Below the pieces are notes generated by a model that was not told the origin of the DNA, did no database searches, and saw only the letters and a list, made by a program, of their open reading frames with translations. Source: an uncultured Carboxylicivirga sp. (GTDB lineage Bacteria > Bacteroidota > Bacteroidia > Bacteroidales > Marinilabiliaceae). From it: a stretch of 64,000 bases of DNA. Below, in pieces: positions 47,501 to 54,556 of this stretch. Made by a program: the position numbers and the translations under genes. The number at the start of each line of letters is the position of its first letter. Within the stretch, counting starts at the first letter, position 1. The stretch is taken from positions 219,888-283,887 of the forward strand of contig CANLLN010000003.1 in assembly GCA_947491945.1 (NCBI GenBank), read 5' to 3'.

Positions 47501-48593
47501 TGTCCATGTCAAGTAATGGATTGGCTAACAAAATCTGCTTTTGCAGAGCTAATATTTTTTCAGCATCAGCAATGGCTTTAGCATCTTCGGAATAAATACC
47601 TTTTTTAGCTCCCGGAAGAAGAGTTTTGATTTTATTTACTAAGGGCAGGTACTGAGCAGCATCAAATGCTTTATTAGATTTCATATTCTCTACCGCTAAT
47701 TCAATAGACTCCGGTTTAACCCACTGAATATCGTTTTGCAGTAAATAAATTTTTAAAACACGGTTAAAAAGCAATAAATAATCCTCTGCTTGTTTCTCTT
47801 TTGGCTGTTTAGCAACTTCATTCATCAAACTCCGGAAATACTCAGTTTTTTCCAGTTTATTGATCAAGCTTTCCACAGCTGTTCTTTCAACACTTCCGTC
47901 ATTTGTGCTTAACCAGTTATCTATATTGGTTTGAGCATTGCTGATGAAATAGCGCATTTCCAGTGGAAAATCTCTTTCAATCAGCTTATTGACTCTTGAG
48001 GTTGAAAGGTTTTGAACCTTAAAAGCTACAGATGAGTTGTTGTTTCCCTGACTATCAATACCAACTTCGGCTTCGAAGCTTTTGTATTTTTTACCCAGTG
48101 TAATAATTAACTCACCATTACCATGAGCATAAATACCATGATCGTATTGTTTACCACCAATACTGATTGGGGAGTTTCTTTTATTTTTGTTGACTCTGAT
48201 ACCTCCAAACTGCGCATAGGCCTTTTTCAGGTCCAACTCATCCAACCAAACTGTTTCGCCTGCTTTGGTGATTAATCTGGCATTTGCCCAGGCGCTGTGA
48301 TCGTTCCAGCTCCCATCATTGGCATCCGACGAAATTAAAACCAATTCATCCAGTTGGGATACATCCACAGATATGGTTTCTGCTTTATCATTTTTTCGGA
48401 AAACTCCGGTGGTTAGAGGAAAATCGTGCTTGCTCAAAGCCGTATTGACCTTGCTCTTAACCTGCATAACCGTTGATGTAAAGGTATCTGCCTGCTTATA
48501 AATTTTTCCCGCAGGTGTGGCCAAGGCTCCTTGGTAAGCCATGGTTACTCCCAGCAGAAGAATAAGCTGTTTGCAAAGTAAAGATTTTTTCAT
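44571..48593 (-). CDS. Secreted fusion: NPCBM + hydrazine-synthase-alpha-like propeller + cytochrome c + FGE domain
   Basis: A 1,340-residue exported protein with signal MKKSLLCKQLILLLGVTMAY. Residues about 50-170 resemble an NPCBM carbohydrate-binding domain (ISIGGKQYDHGIYAHGNGEL). Residues about 370-860 resemble the hydrazine synthase alpha subunit (HZSA) domain: SRIMMHMNPDGTNKKELYG, HHGVARSGRLVLFDPKKGR and a heme site CVGCH near 832. A second heme site CISCHDGSNKLPNF is near 882. The last 270 residues form a formylglycine-generating-enzyme-type domain: IPEGSFVMGSENG, VSWDEAMAYCEKL, LPTEAQWEWAARAG, GNVSEWTRSDY and VVRGGSWRDRPEKASS. The family is found in heterotrophs without anammox chemistry, so hydrazine synthesis is not implied. 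It is last in the operon. Confidence 0.85.
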   Translation of the reverse strand: MKKSLLCKQLILLLGVTMAYQGALATPAGKIYKQADTFTSTVMQVKSKVNTALSKHDFPLTTGVFRKNDKAETISVDVSQLDELVLISSDANDGSWNDHSAWANARLITKAGETVWLDELDLKKAYAQFGGIRVNKNKRNSPISIGGKQYDHGIYAHGNGELIITLGKKYKSFEAEVGIDSQGNNNSSVAFKVQNLSTSRVNKLIERDFPLEMRYFISNAQTNIDNWLSTNDGSVERTAVESLINKLEKTEYFRSLMNEVAKQPKEKQAEDYLLLFNRVLKIYLLQNDIQWVKPESIELAVENMKSNKAFDAAQYLPLVNKIKTLLPGAKKGIYSEDAKAIADAEKILALQKQILLANPLLDMDKILVVKHNLKGNARSTMGPGIGTQSNNWSGHSSMRRTGFNCEIAELSNLRGEVACKTLYKPSNGSPVTDMQAHWDGNRVLFTAVSDKDTWQLFEMKTDGSGLHQVTLSEEEDLNFFDGTYLPNGKVMAVSNIGYHGVPCVSGADIVGNICLYDPETHDLRRLNFGQDNDWDPIVMNNGRVMYLRWEYTDNTHYFSRIMMHMNPDGTNKKELYGSGSYWPNSMFDAQPLPGKDNNQFVAIVSGHHGVARSGRLVLFDPKKGRKEAQGVMQEIPYRHKEVIPEIKDHLVDGVWPQFMKPRALSNEFFLVTAKMSPESLWGLYLVDIYDNMTPIALFEGEGITEATIAQKQATPPVIPEKVNVEDTESTIYIQDIYEGLGTKGVPHGTIKELRIIAYEFAYIKSPSGHMEHGIQSGWDIKRILGTVPVEEDGSAIFKVPANMPITIQPLDAEGAAVQLMRSWLTGMPGEVVSCVGCHENQNTIAKPKFTIASRMQPRDLTPPADGVRAITFEYEVQPILNKRCISCHDGSNKLPNFKDNSPDKVTNFGKSYLAFHPYINRQGPEADIHVMKPMEYHANTSDLIQMLKKGHYNVELSDDEWRTLYRWIDCNAPYSGVFKANKYCGYNQIDRRQELMEKYNNVKVDWKGELHAYIDKLNNKGKVETIVPEAVKTVQHKNIKTRNWPFTANEAQSYQNEAGEKVKEIEVAPGIKMRLVRIPEGSFVMGSENGDLDEYPRTKVKVKKAFWMGEFEVTNEQYKALEPEHDSRFIAQFWKDHVNPGYPANKPKQPVIRVSWDEAMAYCEKLSEQLGVKVSLPTEAQWEWAARAGSDNDFWYGDTNTDFAPYANLADQQLADMAVIGVNPKPMAANYYLRPYFDFIPRSKTVDDGHMLGAKVGQYKANPWGLYDMIGNVSEWTRSDYLSYPYKENDGRNSGATNNDKVVRGGSWRDRPEKASSSCRKAYKNWQKVYNVGFRIVIED

Positions 48594-48656
48594 TGTTATG
48601 TTTTCTTTTAAGCTAAATACGTTATTAGTTTATGCTGATTTAAGGCGGGAAGTGAA

Positions 48657-49547
48657 CTAACGCTTAAATTGTATTCCCCAGTCCGGAGAAATTGTTGAGA
48701 TAAGACCTAAGTGTTCATTATCTTTCAGTTTCCAAACCACTTGGGCATTGCGTTTAATCTCTACTACCGAAGCAGTAGGCTGATCACCTTTGGCATGTCC
48801 GCTCCAGTTGCAAATAATAGTATTTCCATTATCTAAACGGATGGCTTCTGCTACAAAACGTAAAGGGACGCCTGCAATGTCGTTCTCCTTAACTTCCCAC
48901 AGTATTTCATTGGTTAGCGGGTTAATTTCAATCAGACGATGTGCATCACCCAGCGAAACCAGCCAGTTATCATTTTCAAGAATAACCACTGAAAAAGGAG
49001 CTTTTCCCACATTAATCGTTTTTAAGATTTTCCCATTTTCATTCAACTCATGTATTTCACCAGTTTTTAAAACTGGCACGATATAAGTGTTTTGATTCGT
49101 TTTGCGTATACGGCGAAATTGAGAATGAGGATTCTGAATTCCGGTGTCGAAAATCACCTCTTTGATTTTTTCACCTTCGGGCGTAAACTCCATTATCTGG
49201 GCCGGGCAACCGCATTGACCCAACAAATAGTTTCCATCCTCTGTGAGCGAAGCAGATTGTAATTCAGTTCCTTCAGGAGCTGTGTATTGCCATACAACTT
49301 CATGACCAGGTGTAATTACTTTTGCTCCGCTTCGGTGGGCATATAGAATATTACCATTTTCAAGTTCAGTTACTTCATTGCATTCTTGTCCTTTCTCAAG
49401 AAGATGATGCCATAGGATATTTCCTTGCTTATCTGTTTTAACAATTTTCTTCCAGCCTGAACCTGCCATTAACATGCCTGTTTTTTGTGTTTCACAGGCC
49501 ATAAGGGCGATTGTAATTACCAAAAGAATAATCCCGTTTTTCATCAT
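48657..49547 (-). CDS. Beta-propeller lipoprotein (PQQ/arylsulfotransferase-like)
   Basis: A 296-residue lipoprotein (signal ending TIALMAC, Cys18). The body consists of blades with the line GNILWHHLLEKGQECNEV, ENGNILYAHRSGAKVITPG, NGKILKTINVGKAPFSVVIL and LTNEILWEV, as in PQQ-like and arylsulfotransferase-type propellers. No PQQ-binding or sulfotransferase active-site residue is obvious, so it may be a binding or scaffold protein. It lies 63 bases upstream of the large cytochrome/FGE fusion and is separated from lsrF by a hairpin. Confidence 0.75.
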   Translation of the reverse strand: MMKNGIILLVITIALMACETQKTGMLMAGSGWKKIVKTDKQGNILWHHLLEKGQECNEVTELENGNILYAHRSGAKVITPGHEVVWQYTAPEGTELQSASLTEDGNYLLGQCGCPAQIMEFTPEGEKIKEVIFDTGIQNPHSQFRRIRKTNQNTYIVPVLKTGEIHELNENGKILKTINVGKAPFSVVILENDNWLVSLGDAHRLIEINPLTNEILWEVKENDIAGVPLRFVAEAIRLDNGNTIICNWSGHAKGDQPTASVVEIKRNAQVVWKLKDNEHLGLISTISPDWGIQFKR

Positions 49548-49584
49548 TTTAGCGAACTTTTAAAAAAGTATTTAGCATCATTAT

Positions 49585-49624
49585 GTGTGTTTGGGTGGTG
49601 TAGTATTGCACCACCCAAACGCAC
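49585..49624 (-). promoter_or_regulatory. Intercistronic hairpin between lsrF-like and propeller genes
   Basis: A 16-bp stem (49585-49600 with 49609-49624, one G-U pair) with an 8-base loop lies in the 122-base gap. On the transcribed strand no T tract follows directly; ACTTTTTT comes about 18 bases later. It may reduce downstream expression or protect the upstream mRNA 3' end. Confidence 0.65.
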
Positions 49625-49669
49625 TTCTGCACTGCCTGTTACTTTTCTATATTAAATAGCTTTTTCTGA

Positions 49670-50539
49670 TTATTTTAAGTCATTAAATAGTTCCAGTCCC
49701 TGTTGAGGTGTTAATCCATCATGCACGACTGCGCTTACTGCCTGAATCATGGCTGCCGGAGCATCGGACTGAAAAACATTGCGTCCCATGTCTACGCCTA
49801 AAGCCCCTTCGTTAATCGCATTGTAGCATAATTCAAGGGCTTCCAGTTCTGGAAGTTTTTTACCACCTGCAATAACAACGGGAACGGGACAGGAAGCAAT
49901 CACCTTTGAGAAACCTTCACAATAGTAGGTTTTAACGATATTGGCTCCATTTTCGGCACACATGCGTGAGGCCAGGCTAAAATAGCGGGCATCACGGGCC
50001 ATATCTTTTCCTACTGCTGTAACTCCCATAACCGGAATTCCATATTCCTGACCCGCATCAACAGCACGACAAATATTGGCAACTGTTGTTGCTTCGGTAG
50101 CTGCATCACCAATTGAAGCCATGACCGCAATGGCTGACGCATTCATGCGAACGGCATCTTTAACGTCAATAACTACATTGTGATTAAGTTCTGTCAGGAT
50201 CGATGTTCCGGCATCAGAACGCAAGCAGATTGCCTTGTTTGAATTGGCAGGAATACTGGAACGAATGATTCCGCGCGCGCCCATCAAACAGTCAGCATAT
50301 TTAATTAGGGGAACTATATTTAAATCGATTCGCTCTAATCCCGAGGTAGGACCCATTATAAAGCCGTGATCAAAAGCTAGCATTACGGTACGTCCTGTAT
50401 CTGGACGAAAAATGCGCGCCAAACGATCTTTCATACCCCAAGAAAGGTTATCGCTTCCTTTCAGATAAAATGCCTGGTTTTCTACCGGTTTACCAATCCC
50501 AAAGTTTGAACCTTCTCTTAAATCATCTAAATCTGCCAT
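49670..50539 (-). CDS. lsrF: LsrF-like thiolase (class I aldolase fold)
   Basis: A 289-residue cytosolic enzyme close in sequence to E. coli LsrF, as I recall that protein: MADLDDL start, LSWGMKDRLARIF, TVMLAFDHGFIMGPT, GLERIDLNI, TAVGKDMARDARYFSLA, the Schiff-base lysine in ANIVKTYY at residue 203, CPVPVVIAGGKKLPE and GVDMGRNVFQSD. LsrF transfers the acetyl group of 3-hydroxy-5-phosphonooxypentane-2,4-dione to CoA, giving acetyl-CoA and DHAP, in AI-2 degradation. Here no LsrK, LsrG, LsrR or Lsr transporter is present; it is preceded by kinase subunits DhaL and DhaK 33 and 663 bases upstream. The true substrate may therefore be a related phosphorylated diketone. Confidence 0.9.
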   Translation of the reverse strand: MADLDDLREGSNFGIGKPVENQAFYLKGSDNLSWGMKDRLARIFRPDTGRTVMLAFDHGFIMGPTSGLERIDLNIVPLIKYADCLMGARGIIRSSIPANSNKAICLRSDAGTSILTELNHNVVIDVKDAVRMNASAIAVMASIGDAATEATTVANICRAVDAGQEYGIPVMGVTAVGKDMARDARYFSLASRMCAENGANIVKTYYCEGFSKVIASCPVPVVIAGGKKLPELEALELCYNAINEGALGVDMGRNVFQSDAPAAMIQAVSAVVHDGLTPQQGLELFNDLK

Positions 50540-50572
50540 CTATTTTTGTATTTTATTTTTATTGATAATGAA

Positions 50573-51187
50573 TTAAGCCAAAGTTTCAGCAAAAGACGCA
50601 AACATACATGCCCACGAAGTTGCACCTGGATCAGCATGTCCGATAGATCTTTCTCCCAGATTACGGGCACGTCCGAAAGCAGCCTGCATATCAACAGTTT
50701 TTTTAGCACCTTCCTGCGCCGCCTTAGCACCGGATTCAATTATCGCTTTTACGTCCCCTTCGGCAGCCTGAATACTTTTTACGGCAGGAATTAAAGCATC
50801 CATCATAGTTTTGTCACCTACTTTGGCTTGTGTTTGTTTTTGAACATTGGTTAGGCCTGCAGCAAACATGGTTTTTACTTGACTTGCCTCCAATTCGGCT
50901 CCTTCGGCACCATCGCTTAAACCTAAAAAGAAAGCACCAATCAGTGTGCTGGTGGAGCCACAAGCTTCCTGCATGGCACTAAAAGCCATATCGGTTAGCA
51001 TGGCTTTAAACTCCTTTCCGCTTTCACTTGCTTTTTTAACAGCGTTTAAAGCCGCAACAATGGCTGTTCCATGGTCGCCATCACCGGCAATTGCATCCAG
51101 TTTAGAGAGCTCATCAGCACGGTCCGTAATGTTTTGGAGCGCGTTGTTTACCATTGATTTAAAAGTATCGATTGTTAGTTTTTCCAT
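50573..51187 (-). CDS. dhaL: DhaL-like kinase subunit (DAK2 domain)
   Basis: The nucleotide-binding subunit of a dihydroxyacetone-type kinase, 204 residues, all helical. The Mg-ADP site is visible: LDAIAGDGDHGTAIVAAL, EACGSTSTLIGAFFLGLSDG, KVGDKTMMDALIP and the closing GRARNLGERSIGHADPGATS. No DhaM gene (phosphotransferase donor) is near, so the donor may be ATP itself, as for DhaK-DhaL type or fused ATP-dependent kinases; this is inference. It is 15 bases from dhaK and 33 from lsrF. Confidence 0.92.
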   Translation of the reverse strand: MEKLTIDTFKSMVNNALQNITDRADELSKLDAIAGDGDHGTAIVAALNAVKKASESGKEFKAMLTDMAFSAMQEACGSTSTLIGAFFLGLSDGAEGAELEASQVKTMFAAGLTNVQKQTQAKVGDKTMMDALIPAVKSIQAAEGDVKAIIESGAKAAQEGAKKTVDMQAAFGRARNLGERSIGHADPGATSWACMFASFAETLA

Positions 51188-51202
51188 TGCTGAGTATCCT
51201 TA

Positions 51203-52228
51203 TTATTTAGGCAGTACAGTCCAATATGGTGCATCAGAAGCACGGTTTTTCAAATATTCAATGTGGTCGTCATCCAGTTTCGCCAAAATCATTTGGAAAC
51301 CTGATTGTTCCTGAACAGTTAGGATTTCAGTGATTTTACCATCAGCGACCTCACAACCGGCTGCCTCAATAATTTGACAGGCCTTGCGGAATACAATACT
51401 CATTTCCATATGTGTTGTAGCCCCAACACCGTTGATGTATAACAGTACTTTATCGCTTTTGGCAAGCTGTAATTTTTTCATTAAAGGCGTAATCATGCGC
51501 TCAGCCGTATCATCGGCACTAACCAATGGCATACGACCGCCACCGCCTTCGCCGTGCTGACCCATGCCAATTTCCATTTCGCCTTCAGGAAGTTCGGCAA
51601 TTACAGCGCCATTCTGAGGATGAGTACAAGCTTTCATCGCAACAGCCAGTGTAGCCATTTGTTTGTTAAAGCGTTCACCGATTTCATAAATTTCTTCCAA
51701 TGATTTGCCTTCTTCGGCAGCTGCTCCCACAATTTTATACAACGGCACACAACCTGCGAGTCCTCGGCGCTCTTCATCTGGCGTATCCAGACCTGCGCTG
51801 ATGTCTTCGTGAGTGAGTAATATTTTTATTCTTATGTTTAAACGTTCGGCTAACTGCATGGCCATATTCGCACTCATTACATCACCCGCGTGGTTAAGAA
51901 CGACCATAAGAATTCCGGCTTCGCGATTGAATTGTTTTAGGGCTTCCAATACGCGCGGTGCCCCTGGGGCGGCAAAAATATCACCTACCACCGAGCAGTC
52001 GAGCATGCCTTCACCTACAAAGCCGCTTAATGCAGGCTCGTGACCGGCACCGCCCAAAGTAACAATAGCTACTTTGTCATCAGACTTGGCATTGGCTCTT
52101 ACAATAGTGTTTTCTGCGGATAAAGCTACTTTATCTTTATAGGCCATCACATAACCTTCAAGTAACTCTTTTGTAATATTTTCTGGGCTATTGATAAATT
52201 TATTTATCGGCGTTGTAATTTCTGACAT
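51203..52228 (-). CDS. dhaK: DhaK-like kinase subunit (DAK1 domain)
   Basis: Substrate-binding subunit of a dihydroxyacetone-type kinase, 341 residues. The covalent histidine that holds the keto substrate is in GMGQHGEGGG (H225), and the second histidine is in TLGGAGHEPALSGF (H63). In classical DhaK the Asp-bearing segment reads NYTGD; here it is LNHAGDVMSANMA (D115), and the loop after the active His reads GEGGGG instead of GEPG. These changes line the substrate pocket and suggest a substrate other than dihydroxyacetone, such as a longer hydroxyketone. It is upstream of dhaL by 15 bases and lies between the VOC protein and the thiolase. Confidence 0.92.
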   Translation of the reverse strand: MSEITTPINKFINSPENITKELLEGYVMAYKDKVALSAENTIVRANAKSDDKVAIVTLGGAGHEPALSGFVGEGMLDCSVVGDIFAAPGAPRVLEALKQFNREAGILMVVLNHAGDVMSANMAMQLAERLNIRIKILLTHEDISAGLDTPDEERRGLAGCVPLYKIVGAAAEEGKSLEEIYEIGERFNKQMATLAVAMKACTHPQNGAVIAELPEGEMEIGMGQHGEGGGGRMPLVSADDTAERMITPLMKKLQLAKSDKVLLYINGVGATTHMEMSIVFRKACQIIEAAGCEVADGKITEILTVQEQSGFQMILAKLDDDHIEYLKNRASDAPYWTVLPK

Positions 52229-52272
52229 AGTTTCTAAATTTGTAGTTTGTAATTAAGGGATAAGAGGAGCGA

Positions 52273-52587
52273 TTATGCGAACTGCATTAATTCGATAGGA
52301 GCACCTTCTTCTTCAATAAAAGCGATTGTTAGGCTTTCGTCGGCTGCGAATGGTTCTACCAGTACTTTTTTCCCTTCCATTTGAGCTTTTAAATCGTCTA
52401 CCCGGTAGGCGATGTGCGCAGTTGATTGAATTAGTTCAGGAAATGGTGAATCATCTTCAAACCTGAGCCACTCAATTTTGTTAGAGTTTTTAGAGTAGTC
52501 AGTAACAAAAACTTTAGCACCTTCCAGATAAATTTCATCTGGCTGAATTACTTGTGTTGGGATTCCAATGTGATCTAGTTCTCTCAT
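52273..52587 (-). CDS. VOC-fold protein (glyoxalase-like), possible isomerase
   Basis: A 104-residue protein of the vicinal oxygen chelate fold. The start MRELDHIGIPTQVIQ, the middle STAHIAYRVDDLKAQME and the end EEEGAPIELMQFA supply the usual His, His and Glu metal ligands. Small VOC proteins isomerise, lyse or epimerise substrates with vicinal oxygens. Its place directly before dhaK makes it a candidate for the isomerase step that LsrG performs in the Lsr pathway; this is inference, and LsrG itself has a different fold. Confidence 0.8.
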   Translation of the reverse strand: MRELDHIGIPTQVIQPDEIYLEGAKVFVTDYSKNSNKIEWLRFEDDSPFPELIQSTAHIAYRVDDLKAQMEGKKVLVEPFAADESLTIAFIEEEGAPIELMQFA

Positions 52588-52623
52588 TTAAAACACGTTT
52601 ATGCGATTAATATATGTGTTATC

Positions 52624-52667
52624 AAGAGCGGGGATTGGCTGCTGCAACAGCTTCATGCTCCGCTCTT
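52624..52667. promoter_or_regulatory. Hairpin between cupin and VOC genes
   Basis: AAGAGCGG (52624-52631) pairs with CCGCTCTT (52660-52667), with GCTG/CAGC inside. A T tract follows on the plus strand only, so on the transcribed minus strand it is not a standard terminator. It may be a processing or attenuation site. Confidence 0.55.
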
Positions 52668-52673
52668 AATTTT

Positions 52674-53375
52674 TTATATGTTACCCAAGATATCAGTAAA
52701 TACAACATTCGGGTTGGTAAAGCGCAAGCCATTGCCATCATGATAGTTGGCATATTCTGACACAATAGCTCCCTGGTCGCTGGCAATCATAAAGTGTGCT
52801 GCTTCAGCTCTGTTGAGCGTATTAATGCCGTTCGCTTTTAATTCCATAGCGTTATTTACGGTAATGAAATCCTTTTGACTTTCAGGCGTTTTAGGATTGT
52901 TTGGTGTTTCATCACCTTCGCCAAACGTAAAAACTGCTCCGTGACGCACGTGCCATGATTCCATTTTTGCAGGATGCTCAGTGGCTACATGACGGTGTTC
53001 AACAATCATTTGGCCCGGTAACAAGAAAATTTCATGGGCGAAGTAGCTATGTGTTGCATCGTTGTACCAAAAAATACCGGCCATACCAGCGTTGGCAAAA
53101 TCACCTAGTTCAAAGTCTGTAATGAATATGTTATTTAATAAAAACTCATTAATCGGATAGTTATAATGTACAAATAGTTCTTTGTAGGCTTGTAGTGTTT
53201 TTTCCGGGCTCAGTTTGCCATTTACATAAAAATCGTCGTTTGTGTACTTTCTAAGCATTTTACTGGTTTTTGTCGTTTCATTTTCATTTGCAGACGAGCA
53301 ACAACTGGTAACACCAACAGCCACTGCGCCGGCCGTACCTAATGTGGCCATTTTTAGCACCTCTCTTCTCTTCAT
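52674..53375 (-). CDS. Exported cupin, D-lyxose isomerase-like, with Tat-type or lipoprotein signal
   Basis: A 233-residue protein from ATG 53375 (MKRREVLKMATLGTAGAVAV); an earlier ATG at 53420 abuts the stop of the preceding gene and adds 15 residues. The leader has a twin-arginine pattern and a lipobox-like VGVTSCCSS. The cupin core holds GQMIVEHRHVATEHPAKMES and WHVRHGAVFTFGEG, with the HxH and Glu metal ligands, and resembles D-lyxose/D-mannose isomerases of the DUF1498 type; the end EYANYHDGNGLRFTNPNVVF fits as well. Known members are cytosolic, so an exported one is unusual. Sugar isomerisation outside the cytoplasm is a hypothesis. Confidence 0.65.
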   Translation of the reverse strand: MKRREVLKMATLGTAGAVAVGVTSCCSSANENETTKTSKMLRKYTNDDFYVNGKLSPEKTLQAYKELFVHYNYPINEFLLNNIFITDFELGDFANAGMAGIFWYNDATHSYFAHEIFLLPGQMIVEHRHVATEHPAKMESWHVRHGAVFTFGEGDETPNNPKTPESQKDFITVNNAMELKANGINTLNRAEAAHFMIASDQGAIVSEYANYHDGNGLRFTNPNVVFTDILGNI

Positions 53376-53420
53376 TCTATTTTGCTTTTTATAGATTGTT
53401 CTGATTGTTTTTGACTTCAT

Positions 53421-54545
53421 TTATATAGAGCAAGAAGCAACAGCTTCAATTTCTACTAATAGTTCATCGCGACATATATTGGAAAGCAAGTAACTTACCG
53501 GTATATCAGCATGATGCTTTAGGCAGGCTTGTTGAATTGTATCAAAATCTTCAGCCTGCTTGATATATACACGCAGTATTTCAGGTTTACTCTCTACATC
53601 AAAAATTTCTGATAGATTTTGATGCTTCATTAGTTGAGCGATGTTTTCTAAAGTAACATCTGTTTGTTCAGCCGGCTGGCCTATGCCAAGGCTTTCTTCT
53701 CCTCTGATAGCCGCTGTACCCGACACATAGATAGCAGCACAGTTATCATTTCCAATAAATTTGGCACGTTCGAACTTGGGTGTGGTTTTTATTTTTCTTA
53801 CTTCATCTTCAGCCCCAATGAGCACATCCTGAGTATAGACATGGGCATCCGTTTGAAGCGGATTGGCCAATGGCAACTCTTTAAACTGGCCTGAAACGGC
53901 TATACAATCCACTATGATACCACCGAATTGTGTGCCGATACCCGTAGCTGCCGGATAACCTTTGGGCCAATCTGTTTTCTCATAAAATGAAGTCCGCTCA
54001 TCGTTAAATAACTGGTAACGCTGGTACTTGCCATCCATATCGGTGATTCGCTCAATGTAATTCCATTGGCGAACTATGGAATTGATGCTCATCTCTTCTT
54101 TTTCTAGAATAGCAGACAGAGTGTTGAATATATCATGGCTTTGGGTTCTGACCGGTAATTGTAGCGAGGCCGAAAGTCCTGAAATATGAAGTTCACTGTA
54201 ATTGGATGTAGATGCTTTTACATAATGCAGACCATGATAATCCAGGTAATCAATTTTTAGCTCTTTGTTATCGGTCACCTGAACGACTTCAACGGCCATT
54301 GCTGTATCCAATGGTTTTTGAGCAATAAAACTAACGGCCGGATGATTAGTTTCAAACTTTTGAGCAATGGCTGCCAGCATTAGTTTTTTATCATTTTCAT
54401 AGCAGCAGTTATCATTCGGCGCCCAAAAAACAGATAAGCGCACAACCGGTTCTTTGGTCGACAGCTGCGAAATGCAGCTATTGAACATTTCTGCAACGTC
54501 TGCTTTTGCTTTAGCCTTTAGTATATGATAGTTTGATATAAACAT
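53421..54545 (-). CDS. Two-domain Rid-like (chorismatase/FkbO-type fold) protein
   Basis: A 374-residue cytosolic protein with no signal peptide. The central part SELHISGLSASLQLPVRTQS, IVRQWNYIERITDMDGKYQR, FNDERTSFYEKTDWPKGYPA and ATGIGTQFGGIIVDCIAV resembles the Rid-like fold shared by FkbO/Hyg5 chorismatases and RidA-type deaminases. The last 120 residues are a second Rid-like unit (CAAIYVSGTAAIRGEESLG, DVTLENIAQLMKH). Rid proteins hydrolyse reactive imines or enamines, chorismatases cleave enolpyruvyl ethers; neither is shown here. Its stop is immediately followed by an ATG in the cupin frame. Confidence 0.65.
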   Translation of the reverse strand: MFISNYHILKAKAKADVAEMFNSCISQLSTKEPVVRLSVFWAPNDNCCYENDKKLMLAAIAQKFETNHPAVSFIAQKPLDTAMAVEVVQVTDNKELKIDYLDYHGLHYVKASTSNYSELHISGLSASLQLPVRTQSHDIFNTLSAILEKEEMSINSIVRQWNYIERITDMDGKYQRYQLFNDERTSFYEKTDWPKGYPAATGIGTQFGGIIVDCIAVSGQFKELPLANPLQTDAHVYTQDVLIGAEDEVRKIKTTPKFERAKFIGNDNCAAIYVSGTAAIRGEESLGIGQPAEQTDVTLENIAQLMKHQNLSEIFDVESKPEILRVYIKQAEDFDTIQQACLKHHADIPVSYLLSNICRDELLVEIEAVASCSI

Positions 54546-54556
54546 TATTTATTGTT

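Noticed and set aside
44571..48593. Hydrazine synthase and anammox metabolism
   Set aside because: Only the alpha-like domain is present, fused to unrelated domains, without beta/gamma subunits or hydrazine dehydrogenase; the domain occurs in non-anammox bacteria.
49670..52228. Complete canonical Lsr AI-2 uptake and degradation operon
   Set aside because: LsrACDB, LsrK, LsrG and LsrR are not present; only the thiolase matches, so the canonical assignment is not supported.
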